This document shows positions 1 through 5,416 of a stretch of 7,534 bases of DNA, piece by piece (the first letter of the stretch is position 1; the number at the start of each line of letters is the position of its first letter). Origin of the DNA: CALHVX01 sp038757945 (lineage in GTDB: Bacteria; Pseudomonadota; Gammaproteobacteria; Pseudomonadales; Azotimanducaceae). The translations under genes and the position numbers were made by a program. Under the pieces are notes generated by a model that was not told the origin of the DNA, ran no database searches, and saw nothing but the letters and a program-made list of their open reading frames with translations. The stretch spans positions 1 to 7,534 of the forward strand of contig JBCDGJ010000218.1 of assembly GCA_038757945.1 (NCBI GenBank), written 5' to 3'.

Positions 1-155
1 CCGAAGTCTTCGGGACGGGGTCTGCCGGCCGAGCCCAGTCCTACCAACGGCTCTACAGCGCCTTCGGCGCTACCGCCGTGGCTGCGCCAACGGTTCTCAA
101 CCCACTCGCGTAGGTTGAATGGAGTAGGCGCCGGTACGGACTCAAGGGTATTCAT
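1..155 (-). CDS. Unidentified protein, N-terminal fragment (cut by window edge)
   Basis: An open frame starts at an ATG (bases 155-153 on the minus strand) and stays open to the left edge, giving 51 full codons. An in-frame TGA lies a short way upstream, so no much longer start is possible. The peptide begins MNTLESVPAPTPFNLREWVE and continues with a polar, Gly- and Pro-containing stretch. I do not recognise the family. The PFNLREWVE segment loosely recalls the N-terminus of 3-hydroxyanthranilate dioxygenases, but the residues after it do not fit that family, so no function is assigned. Wobble positions are mostly G or C, as in the neighbouring genes, and a TATGAT box lies about 32 bases upstream, which together favour a real gene. 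It lies in the same direction as, and 115 bases downstream of, the sirtuin gene. Confidence 0.4.
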   Translation of the reverse strand, partial: MNTLESVPAPTPFNLREWVENRWRSHGGSAEGAVEPLVGLGSAGRPRPEDF

Positions 156-186
156 GATGAGAAACTTGGCCGATATTCACGCTCTC

Positions 187-211
187 ATCATAGCCCCGCC
201 AGCGGTGACAA
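187..211 (-). promoter_or_regulatory. Possible promoter for the left-edge reading frame
   Basis: On the minus strand a TATGAT hexamer (187-192, five of six matches to the sigma-70 -10 box) lies upstream of the ATG at 155. A TTGTCA hexamer (206-211) is upstream of it, but the spacer is only 13 bases, which is too short for a standard pair. The -10 box alone is good; the -35 element is doubtful. Transcription would start near 180 and give a leader of about 25 bases. Confidence 0.25.
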
Positions 212-270
212 CGCCAGTCGGGGGATTCACGTGCACCGTGGTGGGGACAATCGGTAGGTTTGGCCGTTTT

Positions 271-1035
271 TCACCCTACAGCAAGCGCCTCGCCCAGCGT
301 AGGACCAATTTCTGTGCCAAGGCGCAGGTCCGCAAGCGGATCCAGCGGGGTTTCCTCGCGATTGATAATAATGAGCGATGCCCCGAGCTCAACCGCACGT
401 TGCGGAAAAGCGGCGGCAGGAAACACGGACAGAGACGATCCGAGGGTCAGACAGAGGTCACAATCGTTGATCGCAGCCTCTGCCAGTGCCATCGCCCCGA
501 TCGGCATGGCCTGACCGAAACTGATGGTTGCCGCTTTGATGATGCCGCCGCAGGACGGGCAGGGATCGATCCGACCCGCAGCGTCAAATTGTGCTTCCAG
601 CGCGTCGAGCTCGAAGCGCTGCTCACAGCTCAGACAGGTCGCGTAGGTGCCGTTTCCATGCAGTTCGACCACCTGCTGAGGCGCGATACCCGAGGCCTGG
701 TGCAGGCCATCGATGTTCTGGGTAATGACCGTGTGACACCGCCCCTCAGCCACGAGCTGCGCAACCGCCCGGTGCCCGCGGTTGGGGCTGGCCGACTCGA
801 TGGCTCCGCCGTGTTCGAACCGACGCCGCCAGGATTCCTGCCGGACTGCATCATCCGCAAGAAACTCATCAAACGGGATCGGCCGCATGCGGCTCCAGAG
901 CCCGGTTCCCGGGCTGCGAAAGTCAGGAATGCCGGATTCCGTGCTGACCCCTGCGCCGGTGAAGACGACGATCCGCTCGGCTGCCAGCAGGCGCCGGCGC
1001 AGATCAGCAACGGATCCAGGCTCCGCCGCACTCAC
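271..1035 (-). CDS. Sir2-family NAD-dependent protein deacylase (sirtuin)
   Basis: A complete sirtuin of 254 residues, expected to be cytoplasmic, that removes acyl groups from protein lysines while consuming NAD+. Visible motifs in order: the NAD-binding GAGVS at 27-31 continuing to GIPDFR (35-40); TQNIDGLH at 105-112; the general-base histidine H126 in VELHG; four zinc cysteines C134, C137, C159 and C162; FGQAMP at 173-178; GSSLSVFPAA at 199-208; and IINRE at 223-227. The Tyr-x-x-Arg pair of CobB/Sirt5-type desuccinylases is not evident (W69 to R72 occupy that area), so deacetylase activity is more likely. The GTG start at 1035 was chosen because it overlaps the stop of the upstream kinase gene (GTGA) and gives the normal family length. 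The frame also runs open upstream to 1287, but that extension is Arg/Gly-rich, lies inside the kinase gene and has no sirtuin features. The physiological substrate cannot be inferred. Confidence 0.93.
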   Translation of the reverse strand: MSAAEPGSVADLRRRLLAAERIVVFTGAGVSTESGIPDFRSPGTGLWSRMRPIPFDEFLADDAVRQESWRRRFEHGGAIESASPNRGHRAVAQLVAEGRCHTVITQNIDGLHQASGIAPQQVVELHGNGTYATCLSCEQRFELDALEAQFDAAGRIDPCPSCGGIIKAATISFGQAMPIGAMALAEAAINDCDLCLTLGSSLSVFPAAAFPQRAVELGASLIIINREETPLDPLADLRLGTEIGPTLGEALAVG

Positions 1036-1718
1036 AGCGGGCCGGACGCCGTTGTCGCCACGGCCCGTTCCATCAGCCGGCCCAGCGCTCGAGGCGGCGC
1101 CGTCAGGCGTTGCAATACGCTCCGGGCACAAGCGTCCGGAGTGTCGACGCTGGTGTCGACCTCCACGTCGTAGGTCACCTCCAGATCGAATACCGCGCGA
1201 TGTACGGAGTCGTAGTGACTTTTGGCGGTGCCGGGAAACCTTCCCGGCCGTTCGCTTTCCCGAGCCTCGACCACGGGCAGCGGACATCGAACCCCGATCA
1301 GATAGGTGGGCACGCCTACCAGCACCCGGACGTAGTCGAGCAGATACCCGGGCTGAAACAACAGGTCATCCACGACAACCCAGATCCCTTCCCGGGCTAA
1401 GGCTGCGACGGAGCGCCGCATGGCGCGCAGCACGCGCTCGCCAACCTCCCCGAACTCGATATGCGTCAGGAGCTCATCACCAACCGCGCGCGGAACTACG
1501 TTCAGCCCCCGCGCGCCCGCGGTGCCCGGCGGCGAATTGAGCCCCCGAAACCGGTCCGGCAGGCCGTCGCGGAACTGGTCCAGGGCCAGATGCTGCAGCG
1601 GGTGCTCGATATGCTGCTGCAATGCGCGGGACAAAGTGGTCTTTCCGGAACTGGAAGAGCCGTTCAGCAGCAGTACCGTGCCGCAGGCCGGGGTGTCGTC
1701 AGAGGTTTGCTCAACCAT
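1032..1718 (-). CDS. Chloramphenicol phosphotransferase-like P-loop kinase
   Basis: A 228-residue P-loop protein resembling the chloramphenicol phosphotransferase (CPT) family, which transfers the ATP gamma-phosphate to a small-molecule hydroxyl. The Walker A motif GSSSSGKTT is at residues 20-28. LALDQFRDGLP (44-54) corresponds to the region holding the CPT catalytic aspartate, with D47 the candidate. VVVDDLLF (114-121) fits the second acidic strand. VGVRCPLPVVEARESERPGR (142-160) matches the characteristic arginine-rich lid segment of CPT, and YDVEVDTS (183-190) matches its C-terminal YDLEVDT-type motif. The protein is about 50 residues longer than the Streptomyces enzyme, with extra sequence after residue 50 and at the C-terminus. 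Real chloramphenicol resistance should not be assumed, because many family members have unknown substrates. The ATG at 1718 was chosen because similarity starts just after it; the upstream open frame (to 2687) is antisense to the transferase gene. No Shine-Dalgarno sequence is visible, so the mRNA may be leaderless. The last four bases overlap the sirtuin start. Confidence 0.85.
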   Translation of the reverse strand: MVEQTSDDTPACGTVLLLNGSSSSGKTTLSRALQQHIEHPLQHLALDQFRDGLPDRFRGLNSPPGTAGARGLNVVPRAVGDELLTHIEFGEVGERVLRAMRRSVAALAREGIWVVVDDLLFQPGYLLDYVRVLVGVPTYLIGVRCPLPVVEARESERPGRFPGTAKSHYDSVHRAVFDLEVTYDVEVDTSVDTPDACARSVLQRLTAPPRALGRLMERAVATTASGPL

Positions 1719-1724
1719 CGACGG

Positions 1725-1753
1725 ATGGTAGCGAGTCGCTGGATGCCGGACAA
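1725..1753 (-). promoter_or_regulatory. Candidate promoter of the kinase-sirtuin operon
   Basis: Reading the minus strand, TTGTCC (1748-1753, four of six -35 matches) and TACCAT (1725-1730, four of six -10 matches) are separated by exactly 17 bases. The -10 box ends six bases before the kinase ATG, so the predicted start of transcription falls on or next to the A of that ATG. This fits a leaderless transcript and the absence of a Shine-Dalgarno sequence. The -35 box overlaps a GACAAT hexamer (1749-1754) on the plus strand, which sits six bases before the transferase ATG at 1761. Confidence 0.4.
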
Positions 1754-1760
1754 TCGACCT

Positions 1761-2462
1761 ATGGAAGACTCTGCGCCGTCCCTCAAACCACAACCCGCCT
1801 CGAACTTGTTCATCACCGAGCAGCCTGCGCTGGCGCCGCTGCTGCAGCAGGTCGCGTGCCTGCTTGGCCCGGTTGCCAACCATGAGTCCGAGCTGTTCAG
1901 CGAGGAACGCCCGGCCATCGAGCGTGCCGTTCAGAAGCGTCGCAACGAGTTTTCCAGCGGCCGTCACTTTGCGCACCTGCTGCTCGACTCGCTCGCGCTG
2001 CCCCGCCAGGCGATCCCACAGGGCCGCCGCCGGGCGCCGGCGTGGCCCGGTGGCGTGCTCGGCAGCATCAGCCACAGCAACACGCTCGCCTGGGTTGCCC
2101 TGACCCACGCTGGCCGAGACATCCGCGGTCTCGGAATCGACGTCGAAGCCCGCCAACGCCTGCCCGCAGAACTGCATGAGCGCCTCTTCACCGCCGCCGA
2201 AACTGCGGCCATCGACGAGCGCGGCACGGACTTCGCCACCTGGCTCTTTACCGCTAAAGAGTCGATTTACAAAGCAACGGAACCGCTGGCAGGCGCATTC
2301 ATCGGTTTTGCCGAGGCAGAGTGTCGCTTCGATGCTGGCGGAAGAGTGTTCACCGTCAGCTATCTGGGCGATCATGCGCCAAGCAGCGTCATGGAGCGGG
2401 GAATCGGCGTGGTAAAACAAGACAACGAACACGTGTACGCGCTGTTCGTCATTCCAGACTGA
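1761..2462 (+). CDS. 4'-phosphopantetheinyl transferase, EntD/Sfp type
   Basis: A 233-residue enzyme that moves the phosphopantetheine arm of coenzyme A onto a serine of carrier proteins (acyl, peptidyl or aryl carriers) in the cytoplasm. Family signatures are clear: KRRNEFSSGR (59-68) followed by a conserved His/Ala stretch; WPGGVLGSISHS (95-106); the magnesium-binding GIDVE at 125-129 (D127, E129); and WLFTAKESIYK (161-171) with the conserved W, K166, E167 and K171. The architecture is that of EntD-like enzymes serving siderophore, polyketide or lipid synthases, not the short AcpS type. No carrier protein or synthase lies in the window, so its partner is unknown. The start is uncertain: in-frame ATGs occur at 1725, 1743 and 1761. 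I chose 1761 because 1725 would leave only six bases between two divergent starts and because conserved sequence begins later. None has a good Shine-Dalgarno. The frame extends upstream to 1461 but there overlaps the kinase gene in antisense. Confidence 0.9.
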   Translation: MEDSAPSLKPQPASNLFITEQPALAPLLQQVACLLGPVANHESELFSEERPAIERAVQKRRNEFSSGRHFAHLLLDSLALPRQAIPQGRRRAPAWPGGVLGSISHSNTLAWVALTHAGRDIRGLGIDVEARQRLPAELHERLFTAAETAAIDERGTDFATWLFTAKESIYKATEPLAGAFIGFAEAECRFDAGGRVFTVSYLGDHAPSSVMERGIGVVKQDNEHVYALFVIPD

Positions 2463-2466
2463 GCTG

Positions 2467-3708
2467 GTGCAGGCGCTGTTCGGACTGCCGGTGCTGCTGG
2501 CGCTGGCCTTTGCATTCAATCGCGACGCGTCGAAGCTGCGCTGGCCCCTGCTGCTGGCCGGCCTGCTGGCGCAGGGCACCCTGGCCCTGCTGCTGCTGCG
2601 CGTACCCGCGGTCAGCGATGCGCTCCTGGCGCTGAACGAGCTCGTGCTCCTGATCGAGCGCGCCACGCTGGCGGGTTCGAGCTTCATGTTCGGCTACCTG
2701 GGTGGGGGCGAGCTGCCGTTCAACGCGGAAAACCCGAGCCAGCTGTTCATCTTCGCCTTCCGCGCGCTGCCGCAGGTCTTGATGTTCAGCGTGCTGGTTG
2801 CCGTGTTCTGGCATCTGCGCGTACTTCCGCTGATCGTTGGTCTGCTGGGGAAGCTTCTGCAGCGCCTGCTGGGCCTGAGCGGAGCGCTCGCGACCGGTGC
2901 CGGAGCCAGCCTCATGCTGGGGATGATCGAGGCACCGATCGTCGTTCGCGCCTACCTTGCACGAATGCCCCCACACGAGCTGTTTGCGCTGATGACCTGT
3001 GGCATGGCCACCGTTGCCGGCACCGTGATGGGACTCTATGCGCTGATCCTCGGCAGCACGCAGCCCGGCGCGCTCGGTCACGTGATCAGCGCGTCGCTGC
3101 TCAACGTGATCGGCGCGATCCTGGTGTCTCACCTGATGCACCCGGGGACCACGGAAGTGGACGCAGCAGATCTCGCCGGCGACGGACTGCGCTATGACGG
3201 GATGATGGATGCGATCAACCAGGGGACCGCCGACGGCCTGAAGATCGCCGTCAGCGTCGGCGCTACCATCCTCGTGTTCGTCAGCCTGGTCGCATTGATC
3301 AACGAGTTTCTCGGCCTGGTAGAGCTAGCTGGCGAGCCGCTGAGCCTGCAGCGTTTGCTCGGCTGGCTGTTCGCGCCTCTGGCGTTCCTGATTGGCCTGC
3401 CCTGGGCAGAGGCGGAGATTGGCGGCAGCCTGCTTGGCACCAAGGTGATCATCAACGAGCTGCTGGCGTACATCGAGCTTGCCGCCGTTCCAGCGGCGGA
3501 GCTCGGCGAGCGCAGCCGATTGATCCTCGTCTATGCCATCTGCGGGTTCGCGAACTTCTCGAGCCTGGGAATCCTGTTCGCCGGGCTGTTGACCTTGATC
3601 CCGGAGCGCCGGGCGCTGGTTCTGAGGCTCGCCCCCATGGCCGTGGTGTCCGGCATGCTGACCAACCTGGTCACCGGATGTTGGGTGGCGATCGTGACCA
3701 GCTTCTGA
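2467..3708 (+). CDS. Concentrative nucleoside transporter (CNT/NupC family)
   Basis: An inner-membrane symporter of 413 residues, the usual length for bacterial CNTs, with many hydrophobic segments starting at residue 3. It should couple nucleoside uptake to a proton or sodium gradient. Family landmarks: FIFAFRALPQ (94-103); the HP1-region GMIEAP (152-157); GLKIAVSVGATIL (257-269) and ALINEFLG (276-283); LLGWLFAPLAFLIGLPWAEA (297-316); the HP2 motif GTKVIINELLAY (324-335), with E331 at the place of the substrate-binding glutamate; and CGFANFSS (359-366), with the F, N and S that contact the ribose and base in the Vibrio CNT. Two positions differ from the classical GQTEAP and NEFVAY motifs: Q-T is M-I here and F is L. 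The residue matching the Vibrio sodium-site Asn is serine (S148), as I recall for the proton-coupled E. coli NupC. The GTG start at 2467 lies four bases after the transferase stop and is needed to include the first membrane helix, suggesting co-transcription. Confidence 0.92.
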   Translation: MQALFGLPVLLALAFAFNRDASKLRWPLLLAGLLAQGTLALLLLRVPAVSDALLALNELVLLIERATLAGSSFMFGYLGGGELPFNAENPSQLFIFAFRALPQVLMFSVLVAVFWHLRVLPLIVGLLGKLLQRLLGLSGALATGAGASLMLGMIEAPIVVRAYLARMPPHELFALMTCGMATVAGTVMGLYALILGSTQPGALGHVISASLLNVIGAILVSHLMHPGTTEVDAADLAGDGLRYDGMMDAINQGTADGLKIAVSVGATILVFVSLVALINEFLGLVELAGEPLSLQRLLGWLFAPLAFLIGLPWAEAEIGGSLLGTKVIINELLAYIELAAVPAAELGERSRLILVYAICGFANFSSLGILFAGLLTLIPERRALVLRLAPMAVVSGMLTNLVTGCWVAIVTSF

Positions 3709-3757
3709 CGCCTGCCGTCGCGGCACTGCGCTGCTGGGCCCGTGCAGGCAGCTATAG

Positions 3758-3856
3758 CTAGGAGTAGGAGATCGATCGGAACGGCAGCGGCGCCGCAGAA
3801 GGCAGCAGGAGGTCGGGGAGCAGCGTGTTGCGCAGCAGGTCGAGCAACGGGCGGGC
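3758..3856 (-). pseudogene. Possible remnant of a C-terminal coding segment
   Basis: In the gap between the transporter and ExbD, one minus-strand frame reads 32 codons to a TAG (3758-3760), and nearly all of these codons end in G or C, which is coding-like for this genome. The peptide is Leu/Pro-rich (for example LLDLLRNTLLPDLLLP) and ends in ISYS. It has no ATG or GTG start, and the terminator lies immediately upstream. It could be a leftover gene end or chance in high-G+C DNA. A TTG at codon 4 is the only possible start, and no Shine-Dalgarno is apparent. Confidence 0.15.
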
Positions 3857-3889
3857 AAAAAAAAGGCCGGCGTAACCGCCGGCCTTTTT
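3857..3889. terminator. Bidirectional rho-independent terminator
   Basis: A perfect 8-bp stem, GGCCGGCG (3865-3872) paired with CGCCGGCC (3877-3884), encloses the loop TAAC. It is flanked by eight A on the left (3857-3864) and five T on the right (3885-3889), so RNA from either strand ends in a G+C hairpin followed by a U tract. It lies between the convergent transporter (stop at 3708) and ExbD (stop at 3906) and should stop both transcripts. The longer U tract serves the ExbD transcript, whose stop codon is only about 16 bases away; the transporter transcript would carry a 3' tail of roughly 150 bases. Confidence 0.93.
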
Positions 3890-3905
3890 CATCGCTAACA
3901 ATCGG

Positions 3906-4349
3906 CTAACTCTGCGTCGCGAGCGACACGTTGTACACCCCGGCCTGACGAGCGGAATCCATGACGTGAATCATCGTTTCGGTCTTCGAGTCAACGTGCG
4001 GCTGAATGATGACCGGAGCTTCCGGCGCTTCGGCATGCAGACGTTCGATGTTTGCACGGACGTTACGCCAGTCCACATCCCGCTGAGCAATCATGATCCG
4101 ATCCCTGCTGGTGATGCGCACCACGATGCTCTTCTTGTCGGGGTCCACGGTTTTCGGCTTGTCATCTTCCGGTTGATTGACATCCAGACCTACCTCCTTA
4201 ACGAAGGTAGCGGTGACAATAAAGAAGATGAGCATGATGAACACGACATCCAACATGGGCGTGAGATTAATCTGCTCGTCAGCTTCTTCTTCTCTGCCTC
4301 GGCCGAATATTCGTCGCACGATTAGCCCCTTAACCAATTGGATCGACAT
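3906..4349 (-). CDS. exbD: ExbD/TolR-family biopolymer transport protein
   Basis: A 147-residue, single-pass inner-membrane protein of the ExbD/TolR family. With an ExbB/TolQ-type partner it forms a proton channel that energises TonB or TolA. The layout is standard: a short cytoplasmic N-terminus (basic, then acidic at 20-25), the signature INLTPMLDVVF (27-37) with the proton-carrying aspartate D34, one membrane helix to about residue 49, then a periplasmic domain from about 52. The periplasmic end VIIQPHVDSKTE (113-124) and GVYNVSLAT (137-145) match the conserved C-terminal fold. The ATG at 4349 was chosen; a TTG at 4376 would add nine residues without family similarity. No Shine-Dalgarno is obvious. 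It is odd that no exbB/tolQ, second exbD, tonB or tolA gene is present on either side; the next gene upstream is a lactonase-like hydrolase. The exact choice between ExbD and TolR rests on overall resemblance to ExbD proteins. Confidence 0.9.
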   Translation of the reverse strand: MSIQLVKGLIVRRIFGRGREEEADEQINLTPMLDVVFIMLIFFIVTATFVKEVGLDVNQPEDDKPKTVDPDKKSIVVRITSRDRIMIAQRDVDWRNVRANIERLHAEAPEAPVIIQPHVDSKTETMIHVMDSARQAGVYNVSLATQS

Positions 4350-4444
4350 AGTACCGTTGCGCCCGGCGGATGCCAATTACCGCGCCCGAGAATCGGCAGC
4401 AGGGCGCCCGAGGACCCCCGAAGGCCTCCCGCCAGTGCCTATAT

Positions 4445-4472
4445 ATTATTGATTTTAATGGGATATTTTCAG
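4445..4472 (-). promoter_or_regulatory. Candidate exbD promoter
   Basis: The stretch 4439-4472 is strikingly A+T-rich in a G+C-rich window. On the minus strand it contains CTGAAA (4467-4472, four of six -35 matches), a 16-base spacer and AATAAT (4445-4450, five of six -10 matches). The predicted start near 4438 gives a leader of about 90 bases before the exbD ATG. The -35 box overlaps the stop codon of the upstream lactonase gene. This supports exbD being transcribed on its own, although read-through from the lactonase gene is possible because no terminator hairpin is seen between them. Confidence 0.4.
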
Positions 4473-5416
4473 GAGTGAGGCAGTGAAAGCCCCGGTTCCG
4501 ACCATGGCAGGGTGATCAGTCGACCGGTCGACGACAGGGTCACGTAGGCCAACCGGGCGTCTGCGCCACCAAAGCAGATATTGGTCGTCAGCGGGTCCGG
4601 CAGCGCCACGAAGCCGGGCTCCGCGCCCTCGTCGGCAGGGTCGTAGATGGTGATGCCGCCGTCGATCAGGGTCGCGACGCAGACCTTGCCGCCGGCCGTG
4701 ACGGCGAGCGAGTCGAACATGAAATAGCCACCACGCCCGTGCAGCAGGCGCCCCCCATCCGGACGTCGCCCTGGGCCTCGCTCAGCCGGCTGCCGCAGCG
4801 CGCCCTGGTCGTCGAGCGCGAACGCCCAGAGGCGGCCCGTAGGGGTTTCGGCCACGTAGAGTTCCTGCCCATCCGGCGACAGGCCGATACCGTTGGGCGC
4901 CTGCATGGGGAAGATCACCTCTTCAATGTACGAACCGTCGGCTTTCGCGTAGAACACCCCGGTCACGTCCCGCTCTCGAGGCCGGGTTTTTCCGTGGTCC
5001 GTGAACCAGAAGCCGCCATGACGATCGAAGACCAGGTCGTTCGGCCCGCGTAACGGTTGCCCGTTGCAATGCGTGTACAACACCTCGATCGCGCCGGAGT
5101 CCGGATGGACCCGCTCGATCCGTCCGCTGCTGTAGTTTTCCGGTTCATCTCCCGGGTACAGCCGACCATTACGACGGATCCACTGAAAACCGCCGTTGTT
5201 GCAGAGGTAGACCCAACCGCCGGGACCCAGCGCAGCGCCATTTGGACCGCCGCCCACTTCGGCCACAACCTGCTTGTTCCCTTCGGCGCTGATGCGCGTC
5301 AGCGTTCCGCGGGCAATTTCAACCAGAAGGACGCTGCCGTCGGGCAGGGCAATGGGGCCCTCGGGAAACTCGAGACCATCGGCGAGGACCGTGAAGTCGC
5401 TGGTTAGAGCTGTCAT
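4469..5416 (-). CDS. SMP-30/gluconolactonase-family hydrolase
   Basis: A 315-residue six-bladed beta-propeller enzyme of the SMP-30/gluconolactonase/LRE family, which hydrolyses sugar lactones and related esters using one divalent metal ion. Candidate metal ligands are E19 in FPEGP, N126 in GPNDLVF, N175 in APNGIG and D235 in FDSLAV. This Glu-Asn-Asn-Asp set resembles that of diisopropylfluorophosphatase and SMP-30. Blade repeats are visible, for example LPDGSVLLVE (24-33), FDRHGGFWFTDHG (130-142), SPDGQELYVAE (180-190) and AGGKVCVATL (241-250). There is no signal peptide, so it should be cytoplasmic. The ATG at 5416 is well supported by GGAGAGG (5422-5428) five bases upstream. The usual PDG near the last ligand is replaced by MFDS. 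Neighbouring genes do not reveal a sugar pathway, so the substrate is unknown. Exbd lies 119 bases downstream on the same strand, with its own candidate promoter. Confidence 0.9.
   Translation of the reverse strand: MTALTSDFTVLADGLEFPEGPIALPDGSVLLVEIARGTLTRISAEGNKQVVAEVGGGPNGAALGPGGWVYLCNNGGFQWIRRNGRLYPGDEPENYSSGRIERVHPDSGAIEVLYTHCNGQPLRGPNDLVFDRHGGFWFTDHGKTRPRERDVTGVFYAKADGSYIEEVIFPMQAPNGIGLSPDGQELYVAETPTGRLWAFALDDQGALRQPAERGPGRRPDGGRLLHGRGGYFMFDSLAVTAGGKVCVATLIDGGITIYDPADEGAEPGFVALPDPLTTNICFGGADARLAYVTLSSTGRLITLPWSEPGLSLPHS

Noticed and set aside
115..1173. Long plus-strand open frame of 352 codons
   Set aside because: It is antisense to the sirtuin and kinase genes, is Arg/Gly-rich without family motifs, and is the expected shadow of high-G+C coding DNA.
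1032..1718. Chloramphenicol-resistance gene
   Set aside because: The fold and motifs fit the CPT family, but the extra length and the sequence differences do not justify claiming chloramphenicol as substrate, and no resistance cassette or mobile element surrounds it.
271..2462. Sir2-based antiphage defence island
   Set aside because: Defence Sir2 proteins usually carry extra effector or Argonaute/helicase partners. This sirtuin is a plain 254-residue deacylase with a complete zinc site, and no nuclease, TIR, Argonaute or integrase gene is near.
1719..2687. N-terminal extension of the kinase frame by more than 300 codons
   Set aside because: It runs antisense through the whole phosphopantetheinyl transferase gene and into the transporter gene. 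Kinase similarity starts right after the ATG at 1718.
2449..3141. Gln/His-rich minus-strand frame of 230 codons
   Set aside because: It lies antisense to the clear CNT transporter; its Gln richness reflects the complement of the Leu codons CTG in the membrane protein.
3750..3759. AGCTATAGCT palindrome after the transporter
   Set aside because: A ten-base palindrome with no U tract, no partner copy and no neighbouring start; it is likely to be chance.
3325..3858. Minus-strand frame of 177 codons over the end of the transporter
   Set aside because: It is antisense to the conserved C-terminal half of the transporter, needs a TTG start beside the terminator and has no recognisable domain.
4348..4376. 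TTGGCA / TACTAT pair with a 17-base spacer on the minus strand
   Set aside because: It is a good match as a promoter, but the -10 box overlaps the exbD ATG, so transcription would start inside the gene with no usable downstream start codon.
4382..4412. Direct repeat GCGCCCGAG in the lactonase-exbD gap
   Set aside because: Two nine-base copies 22 bases apart in a very G+C-rich leader; there is no further structure to support a function.
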